Positions 11,219 to 23,945 of a stretch of DNA of 64,000 bases are shown one piece after another (the first letter of the stretch is position 1; every line of letters starts with the position of its first letter). The stretch is taken from positions 449,827 through 513,826 of the forward strand of contig NMRA01000268.1 of assembly GCA_002633005.1 (NCBI GenBank), in the 5' to 3' direction. Both the position numbers and the translations under genes were made by a program. Below the pieces are notes generated by a model. That model had not been told where the DNA came from. It worked only from the letters and a program-made list of their open reading frames with translations, and did not search any database. This DNA is from Phoronis australis. Its lineage: Eukaryota; Phoronida; Phoronidae.

Positions 11219-13481
11219 GTGTGATGACGGTGAACGTATCTCCATATCATCTTTCTGTGACTTCATCAAAGACTGCAAAGACGGAAGTGACGAAAGCAAC
11301 TGCACGTTCCCATCCTGCTCCGCAGATGAATTTACGTGTGAATCTGGCCAATGCATCCCGCAAAGCCGATCCTGTGATTTCAAGAGTGATTGTTTCGATG
11401 GATCTGACGAAACCGAAGGTAATTGTCGATGGATAAAAAACTGTGAACAATTGAAGGGGTTCCGCTGTTTTTCCGGAGACTGTATTGCCCGTAACTTAAG
11501 ACACAATTTAAGGAACGATTGTCCTGGGCAGGTCCAAGAAGATGAGCTATTCTCGAAAATAGACTATGCACGAGGGTGGTACATTCCAGTACTTACTTGG
11601 CGTGGTGCTCCGATAGCTGAAACCAATTTGCGACCTTTCTGCTTATCTACCCACAACCATGTGCGTTGCAAGACGAATAACCCATCGTGCTTTGATAGAG
11701 GACAAACCTGCATATACGACGGGGCTTTGGGATGTGGAGACAAAAGCCATCTTAAAAACTGTGAACAATTTCAGTGCATGGGATTTTTCAAGTGTCCGTC
11801 AGGTTATTGCATCCCAAAACACAGGGTGTGTGATGGTACGTGGGATTGTACTGGGGGGAGTGATGAAAGTGCATGTTCGAGTTATAGCTGTCTAGGTGAC
11901 TTTATGTGTCGAGGTGAATCCAGATGTCTGAAGCAGTCTCAGGTTTGCGATGGTGTTGTTGATTGTAAGCAGTCGAAAGACGATGAAATGTTTTGCGACT
12001 TAAAAACTCCATGTCCAAGTGGTTGCAAATGTTGGGGTTATATTCTAATCTGTGAAAATTCCTCTCTCACGGAAGTTCCAAGTGGTTTCAAAAACATGAG
12101 AGCGGTCTTACTTTCGGGAAACGAGCTGTCAATCAACAGCTCTACATTCAATAATTACTCATTTTTAGGGAGGTTGGACTTATCAAATAATCAGATTTCA
12201 GTACTTCCGTCATACACATTCCGTAATTTGCTAAATTTATTCGAATTGATACTGAGAGGAAATTTGTTGACTTCACTGAATTCAAATACTTTCGAAAGCC
12301 TGTCACTGAAATTATTAGATCTACAAATGAATAACCTTAAAACAATTGCAATTGACGCCTTCAATGGTCTGAGAAGAGTTGATGTTCTGAGTTTACAACA
12401 CAACAACGAGTTTCTTTTCATTCATAAAGATACCTTACAAAAGCTGAAGCTGTCCACATTGCTGACAGACAATTTTAGATTCTGTTGTCCAGTTAATAGC
12501 TCTGTTACCTGCAAACCAGAAAAGAACCCGTTTTCTTCTTGTTCTGACATGATTGCAAACAATTTCCTTCGAGTCTCGTTGTGGGTTCTTGGAATTATCG
12601 CTTTTATCGGCAATTTATTTGTTTTCATTTGGAGATTAAAAACTGACAGAGACAGAGCAAATTCTATCTTTCTCATAAATCTTGCGCTTTCCGACTTTTT
12701 AATGAGTATTTACATGCTTTTAATTGCTTTTGTGGATGCATATTTTATGTTAATGGGTGAGTACTACTTGAGAGACCCCTCATGGCGAAACAGCACGCTA
12801 TGTCGGATTGCTGGAGTCACATCTTTCATAGCCTCAGAAATGTCTGTTTACATACTAACCATCATAACCATCGATCGTGTCATCGCGATGGTGTTCGTTT
12901 TCAAGATTCCACCTGTCACCAAGCGCATTGGCGTCATCTTGATGGTGATTGGTTGGTTCACGTGGCTAGCGATAGCGACGCTTCCCTTTTACGCTCTGGG
13001 GAACGGAGACACTAGAGGCAACATGAGCTTCTATGGTGGGACCTCGGTTTGCTTACCCTTTACTCTTTCAACTGATTTCAATTTGATATCTGTTTCTATT
13101 TTCATCATTTTCAACTTTGTAGCTTTTCTTGTAATATTATTGGGCTATTTATTATTGTATATTCACGTTCGGAGTAGCGCCAAGAAGACTGGGAGAGCGT
13201 CAGTTCACCAAGATATCGAACTCGCTAAGAAGCTAAGCCTCATAATCTTTTCTGACTTCTGCTGCTGGTTACCTATAATGGTTGCTGGTTTATTAAGTAT
13301 TACTGGCCATCAGATATCTCCAGAGTTCTCAGCCTGGGTGGCGGTGTTCATTATGCCTTTAAACTCCGCACTGAATCCCTACATTTACACTTTATCGACT
13401 TTTAAATGTGGTCGTGCAAAACGAGGTAACCAGGCTTCCGCTACACGTTTGACAGAATTTACTCACAAAACAGGTTCATGA
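11219..13481 (+). CDS. Receptor copy 1, last exon: LDLa-LRR-7TM GPCR (GRL101/relaxin-receptor-like)
   Basis: A long exon, open from the acceptor at 11218 to TGA at 13479-13481 (one split-codon base plus 753 codons). It encodes an LDLa-rich ectodomain (modules near 11220-11303, 11310-11424, 11457-11540, 11781-11875 and 11886-12000). These are followed by an LRR N-cap (CPSGCKC, from 12012), about five leucine-rich repeats, the hinge motif FRFCC...SSCSDMI (12470-12560) and seven membrane segments (about 12565-13410). TM2 has LALSDF, TM3 ends IDRVIAM (Asp-Arg at 12873-12878) and TM7 has NSALNPYIYT, so G-protein coupling residues are largely intact. It would act at the plasma membrane as a ligand-activated GPCR; the ligand is unknown. 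The first LDLa is incomplete without an upstream exon, so the real start is not in this exon and no N-terminal exon is visible upstream. It is a close paralogue of 43698-45909. Confidence 0.92.
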
Positions 13482-13521
13482 GCTTTAAAAATGCACACTG
13501 TTTCCATTTCATTTTTGTTTA

Positions 13522-13538
13522 AATATATTATAATACAA
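13522..13538 (+). terminator. Possible weak poly(A) signals of receptor copy 1
   Basis: AATATA (13522-13527) and AATACA (13533-13538) are single-base variants of AATAAA lying 40-60 bp after the stop codon. No canonical AATAAA was seen close by. Either variant could be used, or the real site could be further downstream. Confidence 0.25.
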
Positions 13539-16074
13539 AACGTCAATGCAAACCAGATTGGTCAACCCTTATTTTTGGATGGTGGCCTTTGAACACGGAA
13601 AATCCTTTATTTCCAGCAGAAACTTCAGCTATTTGATGTTCAACGAACCAACAGCGACCAGCAAATATATCTGCTAAGACTGAATGAGCAGCAAAGCGCT
13701 TACATATTTACCTATATTTCTTGGCGAAATGGATTTTCCCTACTCTGCTGCTTTGTTGACTGTGTTGTTTTTCTGTGCTTGCACGTAGGGTATAGCTCGT
13801 ATTTTACATCTGATCGACATAGCATGTACACACCATATGTATCTCGTGAAAGTCTCGGACGCAAGTTGAGGTTGGGACGGTCTTTTAATTCTCATTTGCC
13901 AAGCTCTATCTCCGCTGTCTTTTAGGTAGTTTCAATGATGACCTATCTCGATCTATATATTTTAACATTATCATAATCACAGTAGAAGCTTTTTCAGATT
14001 AGTCCGTTTAAAATAAACTATAACCAAAAATAAGCACAAAAGAGAATACTGACTCGTTTTTTATTATTGCTACTAATCTTGGTCATCGCCTACCACTCTG
14101 TACTTATTAAAAGTACTGGCACGAATGCAGTTAACAAGAACGTTCATTACCGGGAACACTTTTAGCTGTCTTGACCTTAGACTGGATAACAAATCGCGAC
14201 TCTTCATCATTTAAATGAACCCTTTTCTTTTTCATCATTCAAGTCCAAGGAATGAGTGTCATTGATCAAAAGGTACGACAAAAATAGAAATAACGGGCGC
14301 GTAGATTTTTGTTTTTTTGTTGTCAAACATATCAAAGCAAAGTTAAGTGTCATTTTACTGTGGCGGCCATATTACTAGTGCGCTACCTCTAAATAATTCA
14401 AAGTGAAACCTAGAAGTTCACTAGTGTTAAATTCTGCTCATTTTGATAATTAACGTAGAAAACAAATCTGAAAATAAACAAGGCAATCCAGATCCTCTCA
14501 AGGATACTATTGTTTATGAAATGTAGAATATATAGATTGAACACGATACGTAAAAACATTTCTGATACTATAGTTAATCATTTCAATTCCAAAAACCATA
14601 ATCTTCAAGATCTTTCTGTGCAAATAATAGAAAACTCCAATACCCCAGTACCACTCATAGACTCAAAAGAGAGCAATTTTGGATAGACAAGCTCAATACA
14701 CTAGAACCTCATGGATTAAACATAAAAACTTCTTAAATTATATCATTAAATTTCTTCCGCAACAATGTGTCATATTCATTACGCTACATCTTAAATGTCA
14801 ATTGTCATATAGTGCTTGATTTTACTTTATTTCTGTTTCTGTTGACGAAGGATGTTATTATATCCGAAAATTTCAGTCGATCCATTCTTCTTGTTTGATT
14901 TACCTATATATGTTCATTTTGAAAAACGTTAAGTTTTCGTTCATGAAGTTTAAAACTAGAATGACCTGGGAAGTGCATCTTTAGCATTTACATTTTGTAA
15001 ATGGCTAAGACCTTAATTTGATTGGTTGATTTCGTTTAAATCACCAACTGGTTCAACAAAACCCTCTCTAGCACTCTGTTTCAGGAGACCTGACAAATTT
15101 CGTAATGGCAGACAGCACGCCAAATGGAGTTTCTAAAAATGAAGACATTCAACGATGCCATGCTTTTTGCCTTGGTATGTCCACTGAAAAAATACAGAAA
15201 CCAAAAATGACCATCTTGAGCGTTGCCTGAAAGTCTCGGGTGTGTTTTATGATTTGACCTCGAGAGACAGGTCGTTTCGGTCGAGTCTTTCCATCAATTT
15301 TAAATAGCTGGTGGTTTTATTGTCATCATGGAGTTTCATAGACGAGTAAACTGACTCGATCAAAACAATTTACTGATGAATTGTCATTTGTAATTACTGA
15401 CAGGGATAATGACTCTGGCTATTTAGGATGATGGTGGTGTACCACGTGTATCAAAGTAATAATGACACTATGTGCATTGGCACACAAGTCTATATTTTAA
15501 ATATAAAACCAAGAAAATCGGTTAATCATTGAACTAATGAAGCAATTTAATCAGAAGTGACCTCTCAAAAATCACGTAACATACTGTTATGTTGTTCACA
15601 CTGCCGGGTTGAGGTGGTTGTTTTGGCCAAAGGTCAGGTCACGCCTCAAAGCCGTCAAGCATCACTGACAATGAATCAGCTGGTCAGAATCAACGGACAT
15701 ATGTTGGACATTGCTGTATTCAGATGTAGGCTATCTAATTACAAACTGAGACAACTTTGGAATGAAGAAATCAACAAGCATATCAACCTATCGAAACATT
15801 CCCCGAATCGCCTCCTTTCATCCTTTTGATAATTTAATGTTTAAATGGGTGTCCATTTGGAGATTACAATTTTCAAACACAATGTGAGTAAAAACTCCTA
15901 TACTTTGGCTGTAATGCCAGCAAAAAATCAAATATGAAAGCAAACATATCTTCTCTTTCAGAGTTATCCTTATTTAAATTCTGCCTCATAATTTTGAGAA
16001 CATGTTTAATAGCGGAGTTGCAACGCCACCATATTGCAAATGGGTCAGAATGTTGCATTGTGGTTAAGCCGGTA
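13539..16074. other. Featureless intergenic stretch
   Basis: Short open frames only, none with a recognisable domain. No repeat pair was identified here by eye. Confidence 0.4.
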
Positions 16075-16443
16075 AACAAGTACGTCGGCAAGCGTGGGGG
16101 CGAACCGGCCACAGGGAGGTTATACGTGTTGTGTGCCTGGCATGCTATAATACCAGTTAGCGAGATAAAAAATTTAGTTACTATCTGTTTCCCAAGGATC
16201 AAGAACTGCGTTAAACATGGTCAGAGACATCGGCAGAGCTGTTAGCAAAGGCCGACTTCGTGAATTCTTTCCGACTTCGTAGCATAAAGTATGCAGCGCA
16301 CATTTTGAGGGCGGCATGAAAACGTATCTTGGGAACTGCCCAACAATATCTCCCTTCAAAGAAACAGTAACAAATACTCCACGGCGGTTGATAGTGAAAA
16401 AACCTTGTTTTCGCTTGACAAGAACCAAGCCAACATGAGCAAT
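16075..16443 (+). pseudogene. Decayed THAP domain (frameshifted)
   Basis: The N-terminal half lies in one frame (LYVLCAWH...IKNLVTICFP, about 16117-16194), which ends at TAG near 16243. The C-terminal half lies in the next frame (KGRLREFFPTS, stop, then KVCSAHFEGGMKTYLGNCP, about 16250-16350). VCSAHF is the conserved C-x2-H zinc ligand pair of THAP domains, and NLVTICFP matches the F-x-FP element. The region carries at least one frameshift and two stops, so it is a relic. THAP domains bind DNA and are found in P-element-type transposases and derived cellular genes. A second THAP fragment lies 0.9 kb downstream on the opposite strand. Confidence 0.6.
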
Positions 16444-17307
16444 TTTGATTATAACGGCTCTGCACAATCACCTGTTCTGGGCCAACTCACTTAACGTGCG
16501 CACACTATATGCATTAACTCGCTAAGATAAAGCGTGCAGAATATGATTATTTACTTCTACAAAATTGTGGTGCATTGCTATCAAAATTCGTTGTCAAATT
16601 ACGATCATTTTTCATAAAATTGTGTTGAATTCCCAGGGCTAAATCTTGCCGACAAATGCGTAGCTGCCGGTCTCGCAATCGTTGATAGGGCTTGAATTCT
16701 TGAATAAGAATACAGCTCCGACTCAACAAATTACCTGAAATCCTCCTCAAGTTTTCCAAATAGCGTCTCTAAGATTTTTAAGTTCTTGTGGAGTCTAGAT
16801 TAACTGCAGATTAAGTCCAATTCTGCGCTAGATTGTAGCCCGCAACACTAGAAAAATCTTTGGAGGAACACACATGTTGTTGTCACGTGACGTTTGTTTT
16901 GAAGTTTGTATGCGTGTGTGTGAGAGTAACCGTGCGTGTGCTTGTCATCAGAGTTCATTTGCCAGAGTAAATGCGATGTAATGATCTAGGTGTGCATTGT
17001 ATCCAAAGAAATTAATTCAAGCAGTCAAGCAGAGCGTGTTTTAATATTTATCGTAATCTATTTTGCCCGGGGTACGCCACGAGCTATGTTGCAGAGTAAA
17101 ACAAGAGGAGGATTGCGAATATTGTCATTTATTATGACGTAATAGATAAAACTAACTAAGACTCTGCAAGATGGGCATGCAAAAAACGCCCACCGGCGTG
17201 TACAATGAATAGCCCTGCAAGAGGGAACAAAACAAGAAAACTGCCTGAAGGGCTTAAAGGAAAAGTACAGAACATGAAAACAAAACTTGAAAGAAAAAAA
17301 AAANGGG
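16444..17307. other. Spacer between two oppositely oriented THAP fragments
   Basis: No domain was recognised here; a transposase core was looked for and not seen. The ambiguous base n is at 17304, next to an A-rich run. Confidence 0.35.
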
Positions 17308-17517
17308 CTACGTGTTGCCTACTAGATGGCTCCGCGTTGGTTTGAATGCGCTAAATCTCCCCTTACTCCCAGCTCTCCTAATGTTGTTTATCCATTTTTC
17401 ACAAAGTTCTTGGTTTGCAGGGAACACATAAAAACTCAGATTTTTATCTCTCTTGTTGTTTTTGAAGCAGCCAGGAACACAACAAGTGTATCCGCCGTAA
17501 GTTTTCTTCGCGCTCAT
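17308..17517 (-). CDS. Partial THAP domain, N-terminal part
   Basis: A minus-strand frame starting at an ATG with a purine at -3 (MSAKKTYGGYTCCVPGC) encodes the first part of a THAP zinc finger: CCVPGC, then LSFYVFP, then EKWINNIRR and FKPTRSHLV. It stops at TAG (17308-17310) exactly where the C-x2-H ligands (C..HF) and the C-terminal box should follow. Either the rest is in another exon, or the gene is truncated; the nearest GT dinucleotides make weak donors. It may be an exon of a THAP gene or a transposon relic. The frame extends upstream to 17634 without recognisable sequence. Confidence 0.55.
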   Translation of the reverse strand: MSAKKTYGGYTCCVPGCFKNNKRDKNLSFYVFPANQELCEKWINNIRRAGSKGRFSAFKPTRSHLVGNT

Positions 17518-17634
17518 ACCGCGTATTATGCTTGATACTATGGCCGCTTTCGGAATCCTGACCACAGCACCCACAATGCACCATTTTAACCTAATTTCAA
17601 TATGGCGTCGCTGCAAATCCGCTATTTGCCACAT

Positions 17635-20600
17635 TTTGTTGACTGAAAACTAAAATCGAAGTGTGCCTTTTAATCACGGTCTCACGATAGTCCTTACTTT
17701 GACAAGATTTAGTCTATTTACGTTGCCAACAACAGTATCGAAACCATGAGCAACTCAAGAAAACTCTTCAAGGTTTATTGGGGTTGCCCAACCCTAAAAT
17801 TGCGATTTGAAAAAAGTGCACACGCGCATTGCCTGCTACTTGAGTTGCTGTTTCATTTGACAACAATTCAGGATCAGATGAGCCCCAGGCTGCACGGTAT
17901 TGTTTGTTTATAAAAACAACACTGACAGATAAACAGCGGTGAACTTAAGCTTTAAGTTCCAACTTGCTTCGTACGAGGTATGTTTCACAGACGTCCTGTT
18001 AAATGAATTAAATGTTGCCATTTTGTAATTATGCACAGAGGGCTTACTTTATCTTGACTGAAGCGAGACGTGTGGCATTTTTCATATATTGACTTGATGA
18101 AAATATGTGTATTTTTATCAATAAAATTTAAATGGTGGTCAGTAATGTTGTTACTCCATAATGTTGCATGCAACTATAATAACTTGATGTATTACTATTT
18201 CAAACAATGGTACTTGCAATACCATCGTTCATAAATCTATCATGGATTTAGTACATGTGCGTGCCCGGCTATGTATTGTTAAAGTGGCAGCTACATGACT
18301 GAACTTTATTTAACAATCAGGACCAGTCTTCGATAGATATGAATAACACTTCAGCAAAAAATTTCATTTCATTCTTGGACATGTGACTCGCAGGGCATTC
18401 GATTATAATTTTGAGGGCGGGTTTCAGAATACCCAACCCATGAGCCTGTTTTTAGTGCAGGAAGCTACGATGAACAAGTCACCCCCTTTTGTATACGTAG
18501 AGTTTCATTTGCACCAGACTATAGATGACATTAAATCCCTTTGTAGAGTTTGGAATTCCCAAAGTAGAAACCGATTGATTTTACACTGGTAAAGACACCC
18601 TTTCGCACGGAATTTGCAAATGACACCCTTTTGTAGAGAATCTGGTGGTAAAAAAAATTCACCCATCAGAGCAGAAGATCCCTCTTCTTGTGATTATTCC
18701 ATTTGCGAGTATCTTAATTCTAATCAGGCAAAGTGAATTCTTTCCTGCGAATCTGTTACGAATCACACGATTAAACGCCGACGCAAACTCGACTGAAACC
18801 ACTAAGTCAAGACTAGTCAACAGGTCACTTTGAAAGTGATTAGGATTCACTCCATGAGAAAGTCAGGCAGATGCGGGAACATGACACGTCACGGATTTTT
18901 TTGAAATATAGCTTAGTTTTACTCTTAGGTGGAATGGTCAACACCTAAAATAATTTTATCTAAAATATCTATCTTCTTCACAGAAAACTAACCTCTCGAA
19001 TTTTTTGGTTAGTTTATGGCTTTGGAAACCATCAAATTTTAGAATTTTTGTTGCATCAAGACAAATTAACAGAAACTAAGAATGACATGCTGCATAAACA
19101 CAACTTCTGTCTACATGAAAATGTAAAACTCATAGTTCAAACGTATTCGCAAATTATCTATTTTTGTTACTTATTCAACCCACCTGAGTCAAGCTTTGTA
19201 ACTGGTGGAAATGCCCTTTATTCTATCGTTATTTCTTTTACCGCGCAAAAACACTCAGAAAAGTAACATACTACATGTGAAAGCTGAGCCTTTGTAGAGT
19301 ACATGTCTATTAAACATTCGTGGACAGCGACCTGTGTGTCCTGCATGCTTTGATTGAAACCACCCACTTTGCAGATATCGGTCGTCCTGTTCGCTTTTAC
19401 TGTCACACTCCCATTAACAAACCAACAAAGTTCTAAAGACTTATGAGTAACAAAAAACGATGTCAACAAGATCGTTAAGATTTTTCAAAGCTCTAAGTCT
19501 GAATTACATTAAAATTCTTGCGGCTAGTAATCAGAACTTTTCAATTAAAGCTAAAATTACGGCCTCAAAACGATGGCAATTGTCGGTCCTGTAATGTCTG
19601 CTTGACGTCTAGTAACGTAAAATAGTTTCGAAAAAATAGGAGAGTATATTAACACGAGGCAAGCCAAAAATCATACTTGATTGAACGGTTCTATCTAACC
19701 ATACCTTTTAAGTACTGAAAACCCAAGAGGAGCACTGATCCTGTAAAGGTGAAAATCTTCCGGTAGTAATTTTTCTGCTGCTCATCAGATAGCGCACCGG
19801 TTTACCGAGTCGGGAAAATGAACCTTCTGTTGAACAAGTTGTACTCATTACGCAGTGCCAAGTCAATATTAAGTTAGGGCGCGCCCAAGCCTGTAACTTT
19901 GAGAAATCCTACATTTTGGCACGGAAAACATATATTGGGTATGACTATTTCTATAGGAGTGTTTTCGGCAACCTCTGCTCAACAGTTCTTGAAGCAACGT
20001 TTCAGCCAGTTGTATTTACAATTATCACAGGGAGTTCCATTTTAGTGATGACGATTGCAAAGTAAAGGACTGAAACGTAGACTCGATGAAGCATTGTAGG
20101 TTCAGGTGAGAATGGACCAGAAGATTCCAACCGTGATTATAGAACATCCCTAACACAATATGAATTCGAGATGTACAATACTACATAGGGCTACGAATGT
20201 CACTGGTTAATCTGGGCATCAGATGTAAATCACTAGCAGATCCAGAATTTCAAAAGGGGCAATTGCAGTGGTGCTATGAATTTGAAATACAGACAGACTA
20301 CGAAATTGTTAAATTATTTTACGTAAGGTATCGGTGATTTTAAGTTCTTTATTATCTAATACTCATGGAAACTCTGACTTGCAACACATAGAAAAACACA
20401 TCAGTGCAGTATTTATTACACAGGAAAATTATACAACGCAGCCTTTGGTCATGGTTGACATCGAGCTAATGGATAGGACACTTTAGTTTCCCACCTGTAA
20501 ATTGATTATAGTGCATATGTGTATTATACAAGTGTGGGTGTTAAAGCTAGTTGTGAACGTTAAGTTTTTTGTATCGAGCTCTTTGACCAAAAGAAGTAAA

Positions 20601-21272
20601 AATGAAACCATAGTCTACATCACACTGCAATTTTTTGTCAACACCATACAAAAAGCAGGAAAAACGGAAAGTGCCCAAGATTGCATCTCTGTCAGAATGA
20701 TTTCAGGGATGTTAATAATATGTAATATATAAAATAAAAAACTCTAGGTGGTGCAACATACATTATATTCATCTGAAACAACACTGTCACATTCTTGCCC
20801 AATTCCATACATCAAGATACTTGGTTGATACAGAACCGCTATAGGACGCCACAGCACTCAGACATGTCCTAAAATTTATGCCGGGCATGCTCTCCTCAGT
20901 AATGTAACACATACATCAAATTGCACCCAGATTCATCAACAGAACTTTGTAAATATTGCGGTGCAGATAGACAAACAAATTGCCACTCCAGGCGCTTCGG
21001 TGATTGCACCCATCAGAAAAACCTGTCAGTCGTGATCATTTCAATAGGAACACATGAGCAAAATTTCAGAACTATCCTCCAAGCAATTTCAAGGACAGAG
21101 AGGCTGCTGCCAAAATGATATTTAGTGACACAGAAATTTCAAATCCAGCCAAAACTAACAGTTTCTTCTCGTTTCCTCAACAGAAACAAATATACCATTT
21201 TTCACGAAAATACATCAAGAAACTTGGTAGATATAGAGGCATACATAAAGAAAACCTAAACTGCCATTGAGC
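17635..21272. other. Featureless intergenic stretch
   Basis: No genes, RNA genes or clear repeats were recognised over 3.6 kb. A weak CACTAG-type MITE-like end with CAGATCCAG occurs near 20230 but has no partner. Confidence 0.4.
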
Positions 21273-21427
21273 AGTGTTGTGGTGACGCGTAGGCACAGGT
21301 AGGCGCAACCAACCACCTTTTGGCATTTGAACGTAGTGCCTACTCACCATAAGTTACGTTCTGTGATCAAGGTGATACGGTGGGCTTTGGGCGCCTACTT
21401 ACCTTTAATTTTACCCCCACAGCACTG
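21273..21427. mobile_element. hAT-like MITE, about 155 bp
   Basis: The ends are imperfect inverted repeats: CAGTGTTGTGG at 21273 and the complement of CAGTGCTGTGG ending at 21427, with inner words AGGTAGGCGC and GCGCCTACTTACC. Flanks CCATTGAG and CCATTATA could be a diverged 8-bp target duplication, as expected of hAT elements. There is no coding capacity. Confidence 0.55.
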
Positions 21428-22997
21428 CCATTATAGGGCACCATAGGAAATCGTCCAATCAACAATCCGTTTCAGTGGTGCTCATCTCAATGGCAACATT
21501 TCTGTACAGATTACATAGGTACGCCAGGAAGTAGGAAAACGGGGCTGTCTCCATAACTGAAACTTATTTGCGAAATTTGATAAAAATCAGCCAAGGAACT
21601 TGCTAGATAAAGAGACTAACATGAAGAAGTAAAGTTGCCACCAGGGGCCCAGTGGTAGTCAAATACATCCCAAAATTCTCTTGTGTCATCTCATTTCTAA
21701 AATTTCACATTCACCAAGGATTTGGAGATGCAGCAGCAGATGCCAGACAAAAAGACCGGGATGACAGCATAATGGGCCTACACACCCATGGATGCTTGCA
21801 TGCATGCAGTCATACAGATCAAGGCAAAAGTAATCAGACAATATAAATCTTTGCCCGCTTGACGGCTAGTCCTGTTAATGCAAAATGACTGGTAATAACT
21901 ATTATGACGGCTAATAACAGAATGTCTTAGCCATCTTATGAACTTTCCTGTTTCCCTTCACTTTCAATCACGAAGGAAGACCGCTTTGACCACGAATTCT
22001 ACTTTTGTCCTAGCTGTCATGGAAAGGAATTCCGGGTTATTTTGTCAGGATAGGTTTGGCTTGCATTGTATATTAATGTATACAAATAACCTGGAAACGA
22101 CAGTTAAGGGGACACTCTTGGCGTGAGAAGTAATTTCACAGAAAATATCATGGAATCAAACTCACTAGCAACATTATTTCATAGCAATAGACACACCATA
22201 AGGTGCACAACAAGAATACAGTAACACTGATGATTACGATCTACATAGATACTGCTCAAGATATTCAAACAACAGTTCTATGATTGTGTCCTGAGGTTCT
22301 CGTTTGTTGAGAACACCTCACTGGATCGCTTTTTGACCAGTTTTCATGCCTTCATTGAACGCATCAGTCAAAAACATCTTTACGCTTTCAGTCATTAATT
22401 AAGACCTTTGTGCTGACTTCAGAGCCCACCCCATTATGCTGTATGACACTCCTGCTGTTTGGGTACTAGCTGCCTGCATTTTTACACCTGTAATTATAAA
22501 ACTCAATAAGATAGTATATGTTATCTAGGCCACTGGCAGGCTACCAGAACAACAATTGTCAAACAATCGTAAACACCACTCCCACACCTAATTGTAAACT
22601 GATCCCTGTTCACACAAATCAAACACAGCTTTTGCAACCAATAATCAGTTCAAAAACTCACGTGATTAAGAATCATGTGCATGACTCAGGGAAGAGTGTG
22701 TGAGGAGTGTTTAAAGGTAACAAAGCTGGATGCAACACCAGGAGCCATGCTTTTTGAATGGGTAGCCATGTTTTGTGTATTCACAAAATTGGCTTACAAA
22801 ATCTAAATGCTGTGGTCATAAGTGAGAGAGTTGTGCTGTTTGAGTGGTCTGATTGATACATTAATCCACGTCAAAAAAATCCAGCCTAAATTTGTGCAAA
22901 TGTCCAAACCATGGCTGCATAGCCTGTTGTGTAGCATGTTCCACAACAGCTTCGCGTTTCCATGTTGACTCTTAAGTCAACTTGGAACAGTCAGTGA
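21428..22997. other. Featureless stretch
   Basis: No recognisable gene or repeat was found. Short frames show no domain. Confidence 0.4.
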
Positions 22998-23266
22998 CTA
23001 CAATGCACAACAAAGGTTATATGTCCAACTTATGTATTTTTGATGCCAAATTGAGTTCAAAGAGCATGCTGTTAGACCATGAACTTCACATTCTATACCA
23101 GTGTCTTTGGCAGTCCACTTTCTCCCCACATCAGCGATGATCTTCAAGTGCTGTTGGCTGTTTATCATGCCAGCCCATGCTAACTTGCTGCTTGAGTTCG
23201 TTTCGAAAGACAAAAGTGATGTTACAGCCATCTTTTGGACACAGGAATATCTTCGTCTTTCGATTG
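22998..23266 (-). pseudogene. Possible downstream exon of an unrecognised minus-strand gene
   Basis: An acceptor TTTCAG (minus strand) is followed by a frame open to TAG at 22998. The phase fits the donor at 23621-23626. A different frame of the same DNA (23131-23268) reads IFLCPKDGCNITFVFRNEL then GWH, which resembles a C2H2 zinc finger with one His replaced. The two readings conflict, so the segment may be a frameshifted relic. Function unknown. Confidence 0.3.
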
Positions 23267-23626
23267 CTGAAACTAATGAAAGGTCACAATTAGGATGCAA
23301 CATGACATTCCTCAACCACTAGTTCCACTGGTTTGCAATCAGAAGCAGAATTCTCCAAAACCACCCCATCTCCGATCCCATATGCAAGCAACCACTTTTC
23401 TTGTTGAAATTGGTAACTTAGTTGTAAGCATTAGAACACAGGTCCTTTTTAAAAACCAAGCTATGAAAGAATATTCCATTCCATCAAATATTTAACTTTT
23501 GTTTCAGACCACATACACAGTTGAAACTAGCTCTCAGATGGTATGACTAATCACAGTGAGATTTCTGAGAAAAATCAGTCTGTGCAATTGCATACAGCCC
23601 ATACTATGAATTTTTACGTAACTCAC

Positions 23627-23945
23627 CTTCAAATGAGAAGTTATTAAGTTGACGAAGTCCTGGGATTGAGTGGTGAACACCCTTTGCATTCCTGAGGCTG
23701 CAAACGTATACCTTTGTCCTTGGACTTGGCTTACAACCTGGATACTGCCACATACGGTGCTTTGGACAGACGATCTTTTGTTCTAATAGGCTGACCAGTT
23801 CCTTTGTCTCTCACACTCCCATTCGTGCCAGATTGCCAATCAACTCCCGTTCTTCCAAGTGATCTAGTGCGTTTGGTATTTGACAATATCTTTGTTGTAA
23901 GTAACACAGTGGCTCGCTGGCTTTGCCATTTTCCTTCAGAGCGCG
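23627..23945 (-). pseudogene. Possible upstream exon of the same minus-strand gene, with one in-frame stop
   Basis: The minus strand reads LKENGKASEPLCYLQQRYC, then ALDHLEERELIGNLARMGV, a TGA (23811-23813), then ETKELVSLLEQKIVCPKH and VYVCSLRNAKGVHHSIPG. It ends with FSFEG at a strong donor (GAAG|GTGAGT). The composition is protein-like and much less random than neighbouring frames. The stop, or a missed small intron, suggests decay. No family was recognised. Confidence 0.35.
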
